DNA of 64,000 nt, from the NCBI RefSeq assembly GCF_965196975.1, contig NZ_OZ239981.1, positions 2,790,001-2,854,000 on the forward strand. Direction: 5' to 3'. The notes beneath the pieces are model-generated. The model had not been told where the DNA came from, searched no databases, and saw only the letters and a list, made by a program, of their open reading frames with translations. The stretch comes from Endozoicomonas sp965196975. GTDB lineage: Bacteria; Pseudomonadota; Gammaproteobacteria; Pseudomonadales; Endozoicomonadaceae. This document shows positions 8,340 to 16,763 of the stretch, piece by piece. The position numbers and the translations under genes are program-made. Positions within the stretch are counted from its first letter, which is position 1. Each line of letters opens with the position of its first letter.

Positions 8340-8858
8340 TTAGAAGTGATAGGTCGCACCAATATTGATGGCGTTGATCATAGTGTCACCTCGATCATAG
8401 AGGTTGATGTACTCAAGATTCAGTTTGAGTGCCTTATTGAGGTTGTAATCAAGGCCCGCACCGTAGGAAACATCGGAATCCGTTTCAGACACAGACTGAC
8501 CTGCCATATCGATGGTCATTTCTACCTGAGTCAGGCCAGCAACAACATAAGGATAAACCTTGCCAACTGGCATTCCCAAACGGCCATAGACACCCACGAA
8601 ATTATCCACATCCAGAGTAACACTCTCACCCTGATATTTCGCACTGTCATTGCCTACGCCAAACCCGACCCGCACCTCTGTTGAGAAATGCTCATTCGCC
8701 TTTATTCCCACCAGGCCAGAAAGTGCGACAGGAGCGACATCTTCGATACCGCCTTCAGAGTAATCCATGGCAGATACGCTGCCGCCAACATAGATGTTTG
8801 CTAAAGCAAAAGGGCTGAACGCTGAGAGCATCAGGGCAAGGGCGGAACGCTTGTTCAC
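8340..8858 (-). CDS. Outer-membrane beta-barrel protein
   Basis: A 172-residue precursor with a clear signal peptide (residues 1-20, ending PFALA before NIYVGG) and alternating hydrophobic strands ending in GATYHF, whose terminal Phe is the outer-membrane barrel assembly signal. The size fits an eight-strand OmpA/OmpW/opacity-like barrel. I start at GTG 8858 because AAGGA lies 8 bases upstream; a TTG at 8876 is in frame but overlaps that site. It is convergent with the DJ-1/PfpI gene. An AT-rich spacer of about 300 bp lies upstream. Function beyond a small porin or adhesion-type barrel is not known. Confidence 0.82.
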   Translation of the reverse strand: MNKRSALALMLSAFSPFALANIYVGGSVSAMDYSEGGIEDVAPVALSGLVGIKANEHFSTEVRVGFGVGNDSAKYQGESVTLDVDNFVGVYGRLGMPVGKVYPYVVAGLTQVEMTIDMAGQSVSETDSDVSYGAGLDYNLNKALKLNLEYINLYDRGDTMINAINIGATYHF

Positions 8859-9162
8859 TGCAGCAATCCTTATCAAAAGAAAATAAAAGAAAACACACTT
8901 TCACCGGACTCAAATCTTATAAATAGCCATAAAAAAGTAAAGATATTTAATCAAAAGAAATACTGAAAACTTACACTTATTGGCCAATATCTATTTTTTA
9001 GAATTAAAGCCCTTCATTTTCTTACATTTTTAGATTTACCCTCTGATTAATAAAGCATCATCAGCATTTATCAAATGCCAAAAACTTTCTGAATGCTCGG
9101 AAAACCTGCAGACACTCATCTACTTTTATCTGTGAACTCATCTCTTTCCTGACAAATCACCA

Positions 9163-9927
9163 ATGAACAAAAAATTCGAAGGTAAAACGGCCCTGGTCAC
9201 CGGAGGCAACTCCGGTATTGGAAAAGCCATTGCACTGGCATTCGCCCGTGAAGGCTGCAATGTGGTTATCGCTGCACGACGCAGTGATGAAGGGGAACAG
9301 ACTGCCAGAGAGATTATTGACCTTGGTGGGAATGCACAATTTGTAAAAACGGATGTCACCAGCAGGCACGATATCCAGACCATGGTTGATACCTGCATCA
9401 GCGAATTTGGCCAACTGGATTATGCAATCAACAATGCCGGCATCTTTGGACCTGCCAAAGTAGCAACCGCTGACTACGATGAGGATACTTGGGATCGGGT
9501 GATGAATACCAATCTGAAAGGCATGTGGCTGTGCATGAAACAGGAAATCCCGATCATGCTTCAACAGGGTTCTGGCGTGATTATCAACATGTCCTCCGTT
9601 GCAGGCCTGATTGCCAGTCTTGCAACCTCTGCCTATTGCGTGAGCAAGCACGGAATCATCGGATTAACTAAAGTGGCCGCCAAAGAATATGCAGCTCAAG
9701 GCATCAGAGTGAATGCCATTTGCCCCGCTATCATTGAAACCCCCATGTCTGACGAAGTGGTAAAGCCGGATAATGAGCTCACAGCTCAGTTGAAGTTACG
9801 CTACCCGGTTGGTCGATTCGGCACACCTGAAGAAGTGGCTGGAGCCGCTCTCTTTTTATGTTCTGATGAGGCATCCTTTATTACCGGGCAGGCACTGCCA
9901 GTGGATGGAGGAAGGCTGCTGGTTTAA
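9163..9927 (+). CDS. Short-chain dehydrogenase/reductase (SDR)
   Basis: A 254-residue classical SDR that uses NAD(P)(H) to oxidise or reduce a carbonyl/alcohol substrate. Visible are the cofactor motif TGGNSGIGKA (about 14-23), NNAG (about 91), the catalytic Ser in NMSSVAG, Tyr and Lys in YCVSKHG (about 159-163), and the C-terminal FITGQALPVDGG. The basic residues AARRSDEG after strand 2 suggest NADP(H). It stands alone between a long AT-rich spacer and a convergent small gene. Substrate cannot be told. Confidence 0.9.
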   Translation: MNKKFEGKTALVTGGNSGIGKAIALAFAREGCNVVIAARRSDEGEQTAREIIDLGGNAQFVKTDVTSRHDIQTMVDTCISEFGQLDYAINNAGIFGPAKVATADYDEDTWDRVMNTNLKGMWLCMKQEIPIMLQQGSGVIINMSSVAGLIASLATSAYCVSKHGIIGLTKVAAKEYAAQGIRVNAICPAIIETPMSDEVVKPDNELTAQLKLRYPVGRFGTPEEVAGAALFLCSDEASFITGQALPVDGGRLLV

Positions 9928-9962
9928 TCATCATTTTCCGGTTCTATCCATGGGCTCAATAT

Positions 9963-10355
9963 TCACACGCCTCTTTTCGCACAGGGGTCAAAGTGAAAAC
10001 CAGTTACCTTTATTTCCCAAAGCAGTCTCTTTTGCTGCTCCTGCTGTTTCGCCATACCAGCAAGCGAATCGACTTCTGCCAGTAAACTGTGAAGAAAATC
10101 GAGACAGGTACTGCGCCAGTGAACAGGGTTCAGCGTGTCTGCATAAGTTTCCAGCAAAAGGGTTATGCACTCCTGCATTCGCTGCCAGCGCTCACTTACA
10201 GAGAGCTTTGGTACCCTGACGGTCTGGTCTACCCAGGAAGGCAACAGTTCAGGGTTATCAGGCATTTCTGCATATCGAATGATATAACCCAACGCTTCCG
10301 GACGTGCACGCCTCCAGCGCAGCGCATAGGAATCGGTAATCCTCTGGTCTGACAC
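9963..10355 (-). CDS. Small conserved-looking protein of unknown function, divergent from a Fur box
   Basis: I do not recognise a named family. The 130-residue product is soluble and helical, with a WRRARPEALGYIIRYAE segment near the N-terminus and a helical middle (RWQRMQECITLLLETY). The start is unusual and instructive: an AGGAGGTGAT sequence, a perfect complement to the 16S tail, lies just upstream, so the GTG inside it (10361) cannot be the start and GTG 10355, five bases after AGGAGG, is chosen. It reads away from a perfect Fur-type palindrome at 10423 shared with the TPR-like gene, so iron control is likely. The small Fur-controlled proteins near fumC/sodA in Pseudomonas are a comparison worth making, not a claim. 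Confidence 0.6.
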   Translation of the reverse strand: MSDQRITDSYALRWRRARPEALGYIIRYAEMPDNPELLPSWVDQTVRVPKLSVSERWQRMQECITLLLETYADTLNPVHWRSTCLDFLHSLLAEVDSLAGMAKQQEQQKRLLWEIKVTGFHFDPCAKRGV

Positions 10356-10422
10356 AATCACCTCCTGCTGTTCAACAACGATTTAGCGTGAAAAGTTTAC
10401 ATCAACCACTTTTTGAGATACA

Positions 10423-10441
10423 AATGATAATCATTATCATT
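10423..10441. promoter_or_regulatory. Fur box (perfect 9-1-9 palindrome)
   Basis: AATGATAATCATTATCATT is a perfect 9-1-9 inverted repeat and contains the TGATAAT-N-ATTATCA core known for Fur. It lies 27 bp before the gene at 10468 and 68 bp upstream of the divergent gene at 10355, so it could repress both under iron-replete conditions. Confidence 0.88.
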
Positions 10442-10467
10442 AAAATAAACAATAAGAGATCTTAACC

Positions 10468-10959
10468 GTGAGCCAGTGGCAACAGAAGCTTCATCAAGGG
10501 AACGTTAATTTTCATCAATGCAAATGGCGGTCAGCTGAAGCGGCTTACCTGGAGGCCGCGCAGATGCTGGAGCATGAGTGGTTCCAGAATTTGGATAATC
10601 CTCAGTTAATGATGGCATGGATCGCCGCCATGCATAATCTGGCAGCCCTGTATGAAGGCCAGAAAATGCCTCAGAAAGCCAGTGAGTTTCTGGTTTTCCC
10701 TTACCGGAGGATTATCACGCTGGTCAAGTCAGGAGGGTTGTCTGAGGACTTTAAGATCCCATTACTCAGGGCTATAAAATGTACCGTGATACCACTGCTG
10801 GAATTTTCCAGAAAACATCGTATCTGTAAGTGTTGTCAGCATCATCTCGATGAGGCCAAAGAGTGGCTAAGTCTCAGCTGGCCGGATCTACAACGCTTAC
10901 CCGAAAGCCAAAACCATATATCTATCCAGCCTTCACCTGCGGACAGGACAGTTCATTAA
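10468..10959 (+). CDS. Small TPR-like protein, probably Fur-regulated
   Basis: A 163-residue soluble protein whose first 75 residues read as tetratricopeptide-like helix pairs: QGNVNFHQCKWRSAEAAYLEA and the HNLAALYEGQKMPQKASEF stretch. The C-terminal half has a cluster CKCC-HHLDEA (about 123-130) that could bind metal. It starts at GTG 10468, shortly after the Fur box at 10423, so expression should rise when iron is scarce. Its partner is unknown. Related small TPR-like ORFs sit in Fur-controlled clusters of pseudomonads as far as I recall, but that link needs a homology search. Confidence 0.65.
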   Translation: MSQWQQKLHQGNVNFHQCKWRSAEAAYLEAAQMLEHEWFQNLDNPQLMMAWIAAMHNLAALYEGQKMPQKASEFLVFPYRRIITLVKSGGLSEDFKIPLLRAIKCTVIPLLEFSRKHRICKCCQHHLDEAKEWLSLSWPDLQRLPESQNHISIQPSPADRTVH

Positions 10960-10965
10960 ACTGGA

Positions 10966-11028
10966 GGGACGCTCTCCTGGTCTAAGCCTCTTCACATATA
11001 CAGGGCTAGTGGAGAAAAAGAGCGTCCC
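10966..11028. other. Inverted repeat GGGACGCTCT with 43-nt loop
   Basis: A perfect 10-bp inverted repeat (10966-10975 with 11019-11028) lies between two convergent genes. There is no T-tract after either arm, so it may be a weak bidirectional terminator or a small repeat relic. Confidence 0.4.
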
Positions 11029-11066
11029 AAATAGCTTTCCAACATTCTAAACCCAGTTAACTCAAA

Positions 11067-12368
11067 CTAAACAACCTCCTTCAGCCGATACCACAGCATC
11101 CCCAGCGCCAATAAAGGTGAGCGGAAATACCGTCCACCGGGGAAGGTCATATGGCGAATATTGGCAAACACATCAAACCGTTCTGCCTGACCGGAAATAG
11201 CTTCTGCCAGCACCCTGCCGGCCATATGGGTGGCATTCACCCCATGGCCGGAATAGGCCTGGGCAAAGTAAATGTTTGATCCCAGTCGACCAATCTGCGG
11301 CATACGGTTGGCACCAATGCCGATCATTCCTCCCCACTGGTATTCGATGGAAGCATTTTCCAGCTGAGGAAAGACCTTCAACATCTTTGGCCGGAGTGAA
11401 GCGACAATATCTTTGGGATCACGCCCGGAGTAGTTGCACATACCACCAAACAACAGTCGTTTATCATCAGAAAGGCGGAAATAATCAAGCGCAATACTGA
11501 CATCACAGATAGCTGAGTCCTGTGGTATCAGGTTTTTCCAGACCTTTTCCTCCAGCCTTTCTGTGGCGATGATATAACTACCCGCCGGTAACACTTTCCC
11601 GCCGATTTTGGGTTCCAGGTTCCCAAGATAGGCATTCCCTGCAAGTACCAGAAACTGACAGGTTACCGAACCCTTTGCCGTTTCAACCCCGGGCAGGTCA
11701 CCCTTATGGATTTTCACAACCGGCGAATTTTCAAAAAACTGAACGCCCAATCCTTCTGCAACGCGAGCCTCACCAAGGCAGAGATTCAGCGGATGGAGAT
11801 GACCACTTCCCGAATCCAGCATTCCGCCAATATACCGGTCAGTGTTCACATACTGTTTGATATCATCCTGTGATAGCAGCCGAAGCTCATGAGCATAATG
11901 GCGTTTTTTCAGAGACTCATAATCTTCCGCAATCTCATCCATCTGTTTTGGCTTGATCGCCGCATCCACATACCCCATTTTCAGGTCACACTGAATGTCG
12001 TATTTACGGACACGCTCACGCACCAGCTCAACCGCCTCATACCCCATCCGATGGATTGCCTCCACCCCATCACTGCCGATCTGGTTTCTAAACTGTTCAG
12101 GTTCTTCACCAATCCCCCGAATCAGCTGACCACCGTTGCGCCCTGTTGCCCCCCAACCGATTTTACGGGCTTCCAGAACGGCAACACGATAACCCCGCTC
12201 GGCCAGCTCCAGGGCTGTGGCAACGCCAGAGAAACCACCGCCAACAACACAGACATCTACGGACAGGCTACCTTCCAGTTCAGGGTATTCTGTTTCAAAG
12301 TTCAGTGAAGCGGCGTAGTAAGAGTTCGCATGCGCTTCAGTATGCACTGGTGCTTTGAGTTTCATCAT
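11067..12368 (-). CDS. FAD-dependent amine oxidoreductase, PuuB/OrdL-like
   Basis: A 433-residue flavoprotein of the DAO superfamily. A Rossmann FAD motif VCVVGGGFSGVATALELAE lies near residues 39-57, then ATGRNGGQ (about 75-82), a family hallmark, and the C-terminal FAQAYSGHGVNATHMAG. The best match is gamma-glutamylputrescine oxidase (PuuB/OrdL), which oxidises a primary amine releasing aldehyde and H2O2. That fits the PuuA-like synthetase fragmentary gene at 25992, although the two are far apart here. A truncated paralogue lies immediately upstream at 12389 on the same strand, implying a former tandem duplication. ATG 12368 and 12365 are both possible starts. Confidence 0.87.
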   Translation of the reverse strand: MMKLKAPVHTEAHANSYYAASLNFETEYPELEGSLSVDVCVVGGGFSGVATALELAERGYRVAVLEARKIGWGATGRNGGQLIRGIGEEPEQFRNQIGSDGVEAIHRMGYEAVELVRERVRKYDIQCDLKMGYVDAAIKPKQMDEIAEDYESLKKRHYAHELRLLSQDDIKQYVNTDRYIGGMLDSGSGHLHPLNLCLGEARVAEGLGVQFFENSPVVKIHKGDLPGVETAKGSVTCQFLVLAGNAYLGNLEPKIGGKVLPAGSYIIATERLEEKVWKNLIPQDSAICDVSIALDYFRLSDDKRLLFGGMCNYSGRDPKDIVASLRPKMLKVFPQLENASIEYQWGGMIGIGANRMPQIGRLGSNIYFAQAYSGHGVNATHMAGRVLAEAISGQAERFDVFANIRHMTFPGGRYFRSPLLALGMLWYRLKEVV

Positions 12369-12388
12369 TCATTCCCTGTTTTATATTT

Positions 12389-12744
12389 TTAAGGCAAAAG
12401 GTCTTTCATCTGGTACCACAGCATACCGATGGCCAGCATCGGGGAGCGAAGGTTCTCTCCTCCAGGAAAGCGGTGGTGACGAATGCGGTCAAACACATCA
12501 AACCGACCGGCTTGCCCATCAATAGCTTCTGCAATCAGCTGAGCGGCCATGTGAGTTGCATTAACTCCATGGCCTGAATAACCCTGGGCATAATAGGTAG
12601 TAGGTGACAGGCGGCCTATCTGCGGGATGCGATTAGCCGAAATACCAATCCAGCCGCCCCATTCATAATCAACAGTCACCTGATCCAGTTGAGGAAAGAT
12701 TTTTTTCATTCTGGGTAATAAACTGCCAGAAATACTTTTAGGAT
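12389..12744 (-). pseudogene. C-terminal stump of a second PuuB/OrdL-like oxidoreductase
   Basis: About 118 C-terminal codons remain of what was probably a protein of about 430 residues. The segment aligns with the C-terminus of the gene at 11067: both have PQIGRL, Y(A/S)QGYSGHGVNATHMA-like and SP(M/L)LA(I/L)GMLWY motifs. At 12745 it runs straight into the end of an ISKra4-type element; the reading frame continues into IS DNA but is not meaningful there. The missing front part is not found on the other side of the IS, so it was deleted rather than merely split. Confidence 0.88.
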
Positions 12745-14135
12745 GGGTGCTCTCTCTGAATGATTGAAACAATAGTGCTCTATTTTCACAGCTACTATGG
12801 GAACACCACTCATAATAGTTAACTGTCATGCCCGCTTCTGTTATTTCCAGCTCTACCAAAAGCATCGTTTTGCAAATTGAAGTTTCTATAGATTCAGGCA
12901 ACATGCTGAATCTTGAAGATAGTTTACAGCGTGCACTCAATGAAGCCGGGCAGCTTGGAACAAAAGAGTTATTGGGGCTATTTGAATCACCCAATAAAGA
13001 ACCTATCGTCGTTAATCAGCAGAAGTGGAACTACAAAGGAAAGGTTCTTAAGCACTATGAAACCTTATACGGTCGTATACCTTTGGAGCGCTCCGTATAT
13101 CAGGGTGTCAGAGGTGGCAGTACTCTGGCAGCACTTGATCTTCGTGCCGGTATTATTGGTTCAGCTACCCCCAAATTTGCCAAGTCTATCGCCTGGAAAT
13201 ACAGCCAGATGCCAGCGCCTGCGGTAAAAGAAGATTTTGAGACCAACCATCAAAGGACGCTTTCAAATTCTTATATCAAGCATTTATCGGACAGAGTAGG
13301 TGCATTAATTGAAGACCAGCAAGACACTCACTACCACCTTCCTCCACTAAAAGAGCCTGTTGAAACAATAGCCATTGGTCTGGATGGAACCTGCATGCTG
13401 CTTTGTGAAGAAGGCTGGAGGGAAGCCATGTGTGGGACATTGAGCCTATATTCTGCAGATGGAGACAGGCTCCACACGATATATACAGCCAGTTCGCCAG
13501 AGTATGGTAAACAAAGCTTTATGAGCAAGCTCGACGAGGAGATTGCAGATCTAAAACGACTCTACCCAAATGCCACATACATCGGGGTAGCTGACGGGGC
13601 TAGAGAAAACTGGAGTTATTTGAAACAACATACCTCTGGGCAGATACTCGATTTTTATCATGCATCTGAATATTTAGCTGGAGCAGCGGAAGCACTGTTT
13701 CCAACCAGTAAGGCGAAGCGACACCAGTGGCTTGAAGACAGGCTACATAGTTTGAAAAACAAGCGTGGAGCAGCCAAAAAAATCCTTCAGGAAATTGAAT
13801 CAGCCGAGCTCCCGAAAAAGACAATCGCACTGACAGAGAAGCGCTACAAAGCTGTGAGCTATTTTACAAACAATCACCAGTTAATGAATTATCATCAGGC
13901 GCTTAAACGCCATTGGCCAATAGGTTCAGGAGTTACTGAAGCGGCTTGTAAGACTCTGGTAAAGCAACGATTATGTGGTTCTGGAATGAGGTGGAAAGCA
14001 ACAGGAGCGGAAGTGCTTTTGACAACAAGAGCACTGATCCAGAGTAAGGGGCGCTGGGAACAACTTTGGTCTGAGTTCATGACTGGAAAGGTTGAAGCTA
14101 ACCTATGAGTCAGTTATCAAATTGAGAGAGCACCC
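12745..14135 (+). mobile_element. ISKra4-type insertion sequence, copy A (complete, no target duplication)
   Basis: A 1391-bp element with terminal repeats GGGTGCTCTCTC, identical in length to copy B at 35936. The flanking bases (TTTAGGAT left, GAATAAAA right) do not match, unlike copy B, which has a perfect 8-bp duplication. The element therefore sits on a rearrangement junction joining two unrelated truncated genes. Confidence 0.9.
12828..14108 (+). CDS. ISKra4-family transposase
   Basis: A 426-residue DDE transposase. Candidate catalytic positions are Asp in AIGLDGTCM (about 184), Asp in GVADGARENW (about 246) and Glu in WPIGSGVTEAACK (about 366); the segment after it, KQRLCGSGMRW, is characteristic of ISKra4-type transposases. 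The start ATG 12828 follows the left end by 83 bp. It is the same protein as that at 35963. Confidence 0.9.
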   Translation: MPASVISSSTKSIVLQIEVSIDSGNMLNLEDSLQRALNEAGQLGTKELLGLFESPNKEPIVVNQQKWNYKGKVLKHYETLYGRIPLERSVYQGVRGGSTLAALDLRAGIIGSATPKFAKSIAWKYSQMPAPAVKEDFETNHQRTLSNSYIKHLSDRVGALIEDQQDTHYHLPPLKEPVETIAIGLDGTCMLLCEEGWREAMCGTLSLYSADGDRLHTIYTASSPEYGKQSFMSKLDEEIADLKRLYPNATYIGVADGARENWSYLKQHTSGQILDFYHASEYLAGAAEALFPTSKAKRHQWLEDRLHSLKNKRGAAKKILQEIESAELPKKTIALTEKRYKAVSYFTNNHQLMNYHQALKRHWPIGSGVTEAACKTLVKQRLCGSGMRWKATGAEVLLTTRALIQSKGRWEQLWSEFMTGKVEANL

Positions 14136-14629
14136 GAATAAAATACCTTTTTAAAAACTATAACAAACTAACAGACATCCTTTTTTTATTAGGCCATTTT
14201 TTCCTATGGATCGTTATTCCATCATTGATAATCGGTCTTGAAACAGCAGTATTAAACTATCTCCTTGTTACATTGCTGGCTGGTATATATGTTGGAATCA
14301 TTCTGATTGTAAACCATGCAGGCATGGCAACCTCTATTGATTATGCAAACCTTCCTTTGATGGAAAGAGTTGGCTGTACAACTCGTAACCTTGGTGAGGG
14401 GTGGTTCTCTGACTTTATATGGGGTGGTATTAATAATCATGTAGAGCACCATCTCTATCCCTCCCTTCCAGCATCCAAACTAGGAAAAGCTCGTAAAATT
14501 GTCAAAAAATACTACCAGACACATGGACTCCCCTATCATGAAAGTAACTTTTTCACTGCACTTAATGAAGCACTTAACTATTTTAAAGAAATCAGCCCTC
14601 TAGATAGGGTCATGGAGCCACTTAATTAA
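14136..14629 (+). pseudogene. Fatty acid desaturase, C-terminal fragment
   Basis: The frame is open from the IS end and encodes the last part (about 160 residues) of a membrane-bound fatty acid desaturase: two hydrophobic segments (GHFFLWIVIPSL and LLVTLLAGIYVGIIL) then the third histidine box NNHVEHHLYPSLP. The first two histidine boxes and the N-terminal membrane helices are missing, so it cannot be catalytic. Its loss would remove one route to unsaturated lipid, unless another desaturase exists elsewhere. The apparent TTG at 14225 is not a real start. The truncation point is the ISKra4 right end. Confidence 0.85.
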
Positions 14630-14643
14630 TTATTTTTCTTTTT

Positions 14644-14680
14644 GCATTATTTATTCAGAGGGACGCTGGATAAATAATGC
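14644..14680. terminator. Hairpin after desaturase fragment
   Basis: A perfect 11-bp stem, GCATTATTTAT pairing with ATAAATAATGC, with a 15-nt loop. It lies just after the stop codon. No T-run follows, so it may stabilise the 3' end rather than terminate efficiently. Confidence 0.45.
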
Positions 14681-14789
14681 TCATATCGAGGGCTAATTTC
14701 AGCCATATAACCCAAACAGAGCAAACATTGTCATTGCTTACAAAAATCAAGATAATTTTCTGAAAAGGCAATTAATATCAAAATACACA

Positions 14790-15176
14790 ATGAATATATC
14801 CAAGGCTGCACAAATTACTGGCTTAACAGCAAAAACGATTCGTTACTATGAAAACCGTAAGCTGATCACCCCAGCAGAACGATTGAAAAACGGCTACCGT
14901 GACTATAATGATAGCCATATAAGGGAATTGTCGTTTGTTCACCACGCCCGTGAGTTGGGCTTCACACTTGAAGAATGCGCTGGTTTGCTTGAACTCTATA
15001 AAAATAAAGAACGAAAAAGTAGCGATGTCAAAGCACTGGCTCAGCAGAAAATCGCTGATGTTGAAAACAAAATCACGCAGTTGCAAACGATCAAAGAAAG
15101 TCTGCAGGACCTGGTCAGCTGCTGTCAGGGTGATGACCAGCCAGCCTGTCCAATTCTGGAAAAGCTGGCTGGTTAG
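14790..15176 (+). CDS. cueR: CueR-like copper-responsive MerR regulator
   Basis: A 128-residue MerR-family activator. The N-terminal winged helix has TGLTAKTIRYYENRKLI, a long dimerisation helix follows, and the C-terminal metal loop holds two cysteines in CCQGDDQPACPIL, the spacing used by CueR to bind Cu(I)/Ag(I) with very high affinity. It is expected to twist 19-20-bp-spaced promoters of copper export genes. The cus-type operon starting at 23822 is an obvious candidate target, though no canonical CueR box is seen there. It is convergent with the spo0M-like gene, with only 14 bp between. Confidence 0.88.
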   Translation: MNISKAAQITGLTAKTIRYYENRKLITPAERLKNGYRDYNDSHIRELSFVHHARELGFTLEECAGLLELYKNKERKSSDVKALAQQKIADVENKITQLQTIKESLQDLVSCCQGDDQPACPILEKLAG

Positions 15177-15190
15177 TGTCAAATGTGCCC

Positions 15191-15982
15191 TTATGTGGTT
15201 TGATCAAGAAAGTTCAGCACCTGTTCAGCAACTGACTCAGGTGAAGAGTCGGCTGAAATTTCAAGATGCCGCTTCAACTCACCTCTACCCAGCAATCCGG
15301 ATAACATACCTTTCAAACCACGTTGCTGACGATCGACTTCAAACCAGAGTTTAAGCTGTTGCTCATCACGCCAGGCGACGATTTCCAGCTCCCGCCAGCG
15401 CCCGAGAAACTGTCCTGATACCGGAATGAACTCAAACTCCTGAACAAACGGCAGTTCAAAGCCGCTGGCTGCTTCACATTCAGCCTGACGCAACTGCAAA
15501 CCTGCGTTGGTGAGTCCATCAAACAGGCCAGCCATCAATGCATCCGGCCTGACCACCAGCAGGTCAGTATCCGAAGGATCAATAGCAAACTGGATGTCCA
15601 GCCCGGTTTCCAGCCATACCTTCCCCTCTCCCAGGGTAATGGGTGTGTTATATGGCAAAATAAAACTGGCATTGAATATTCGCTCTTCATCCGGAGCAAT
15701 CATAAAGGTTTCTGGCAATGACCACTGGCTCAAAGAGAACGTCTGTTTTACCTTTTCAGTAACGGTCCCTTCGTCGCCTCCTTTACGCTTTTCAAGCTCT
15801 TCAAAATACTGGCAGCAGATATTCAGATAGATGTTATCAATCTGTTGCTCAGCTACTCCCCCTTTCACCCGAATGGTGAAATCCACCCGCTTACCAGGAA
15901 TCAGTTCTGGCTGCTCGAGCACAGCATCCACTTTTGCGGCGCCGATAGACAGTGACGCCATTGCTTTTTTCAGTAGTGACAT
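15191..15982 (-). CDS. Spo0M-family (sporulation control protein-like, arrestin fold)
   Basis: A 263-residue cytosolic protein matching the Spo0M family: an N-terminal beta-sandwich half with VDAVLEQPELIPG and the GGVAEQQIDNIYL strand, then a C-terminal half with QEFEFIP and a terminal FLDQTT. Spo0M proteins have an arrestin-like fold; in Bacillus they influence sporulation phosphorelay, but in Gram-negatives the role is unknown and sporulation is not implied. It starts about 30 bp after the HAD gene's end and may form an operon with it. Confidence 0.85.
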   Translation of the reverse strand: MSLLKKAMASLSIGAAKVDAVLEQPELIPGKRVDFTIRVKGGVAEQQIDNIYLNICCQYFEELEKRKGGDEGTVTEKVKQTFSLSQWSLPETFMIAPDEERIFNASFILPYNTPITLGEGKVWLETGLDIQFAIDPSDTDLLVVRPDALMAGLFDGLTNAGLQLRQAECEAASGFELPFVQEFEFIPVSGQFLGRWRELEIVAWRDEQQLKLWFEVDRQQRGLKGMLSGLLGRGELKRHLEISADSSPESVAEQVLNFLDQTT

Positions 15983-16011
15983 AGAGATACAACAACTAAA
16001 AAACAGAATAA

Positions 16012-16605
16012 TCAGTTTGGCCAGTGCAACTGACCATTGATGACCAGAACACAGTCCATACCTGCAGCCGTAGCGGCCTCCCTGCCAAGTTCAGTATCCT
16101 CAAACACCAGGCATCTCTCCGGCGCGACACCCACCAGAGCAGCAGCCTTCAGAAAGGTTTCCGGGTGTGGCTTGCCATTTTCAACATCGGTGACCGTAAC
16201 CAGAGCGTCCAGGCGTTCCAGCAGCCCAACACCAGTCAGCAGCTCCTCGGCATGAGGGCGAATAGCACCGGTACCTACCGCCAGTTTCTTATTGCCTTCA
16301 CAGTGGGTAAACACAGCGTAAGTCTCATCAATCAGGACTGGGCCACTGTATATGTCTTCCCAGATGAGGCATTTGGTTTCAGCAAGAACACTGGAATCCT
16401 GCGACAGATTATAACGCTGCTTGACCAGTTCAGCCGTCCGCGCAGTAGAGACACCTCCCAGAGAGTAGTGCCACTCCCGGTCAAAAGGAAATCCATATTT
16501 CTCAGACACCCTACGCCATGCCTCAAGGTGGGTTGGCATGGAGTCAATGAGTGTGCCATCCATATCAAAAATAATGGCATCGTAACTGGCAAGTTTATCG
16601 AGCAT
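16012..16605 (-). CDS. HAD-family phosphatase, YqaB-like
   Basis: A 197-residue HAD hydrolase. Motif I is IFDMDGTLIDS (nucleophile Asp near 13), followed by a small helical cap, motif II GTGAIRP, Lys in ENGKPHPETF, and the acidic motif VFEDTELG. This order and the cap match YqaB-type enzymes (fructose-1-phosphate or 6-phosphogluconate phosphatase) and beta-phosphoglucomutases. I start at ATG 16605 (MLDKLASYDA), which puts motif I at the usual distance; a longer frame to 16674 adds a non-homologous leader. It is upstream of the spo0M gene on the same strand. Substrate uncertain. Confidence 0.82.
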   Translation of the reverse strand: MLDKLASYDAIIFDMDGTLIDSMPTHLEAWRRVSEKYGFPFDREWHYSLGGVSTARTAELVKQRYNLSQDSSVLAETKCLIWEDIYSGPVLIDETYAVFTHCEGNKKLAVGTGAIRPHAEELLTGVGLLERLDALVTVTDVENGKPHPETFLKAAALVGVAPERCLVFEDTELGREAATAAGMDCVLVINGQLHWPN

Positions 16606-16711
16606 GAAGCACTGTATTCCGTTGATAACGGTTGCAACAGGCAACCGAATAAAACGGTGAATGATAAACCTCAATGCCTGTCATTCAAATTCCCGAAAAA
16701 CTCCATCCAAT

Positions 16712-16741
16712 AAAAAAACGGGCGCATTCGCCCGTTTTTTT
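16712..16741 (-). terminator. Intrinsic terminator of the copper operon
   Basis: A GC-rich stem CGGGCG/CGCCCG with a short CATT loop is framed by A- and T-runs, so it can act in both directions. It lies just after the DUF411 gene and closes the minus-strand copper operon. Confidence 0.88.
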
Positions 16742-16763
16742 ATTGCTGAAAGATAAGCTGAGA

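Noticed and set aside
15191..15982. Evidence for sporulation
   Set aside because: Spo0M-family proteins occur in many non-sporulating bacteria and nothing else in the window relates to sporulation.
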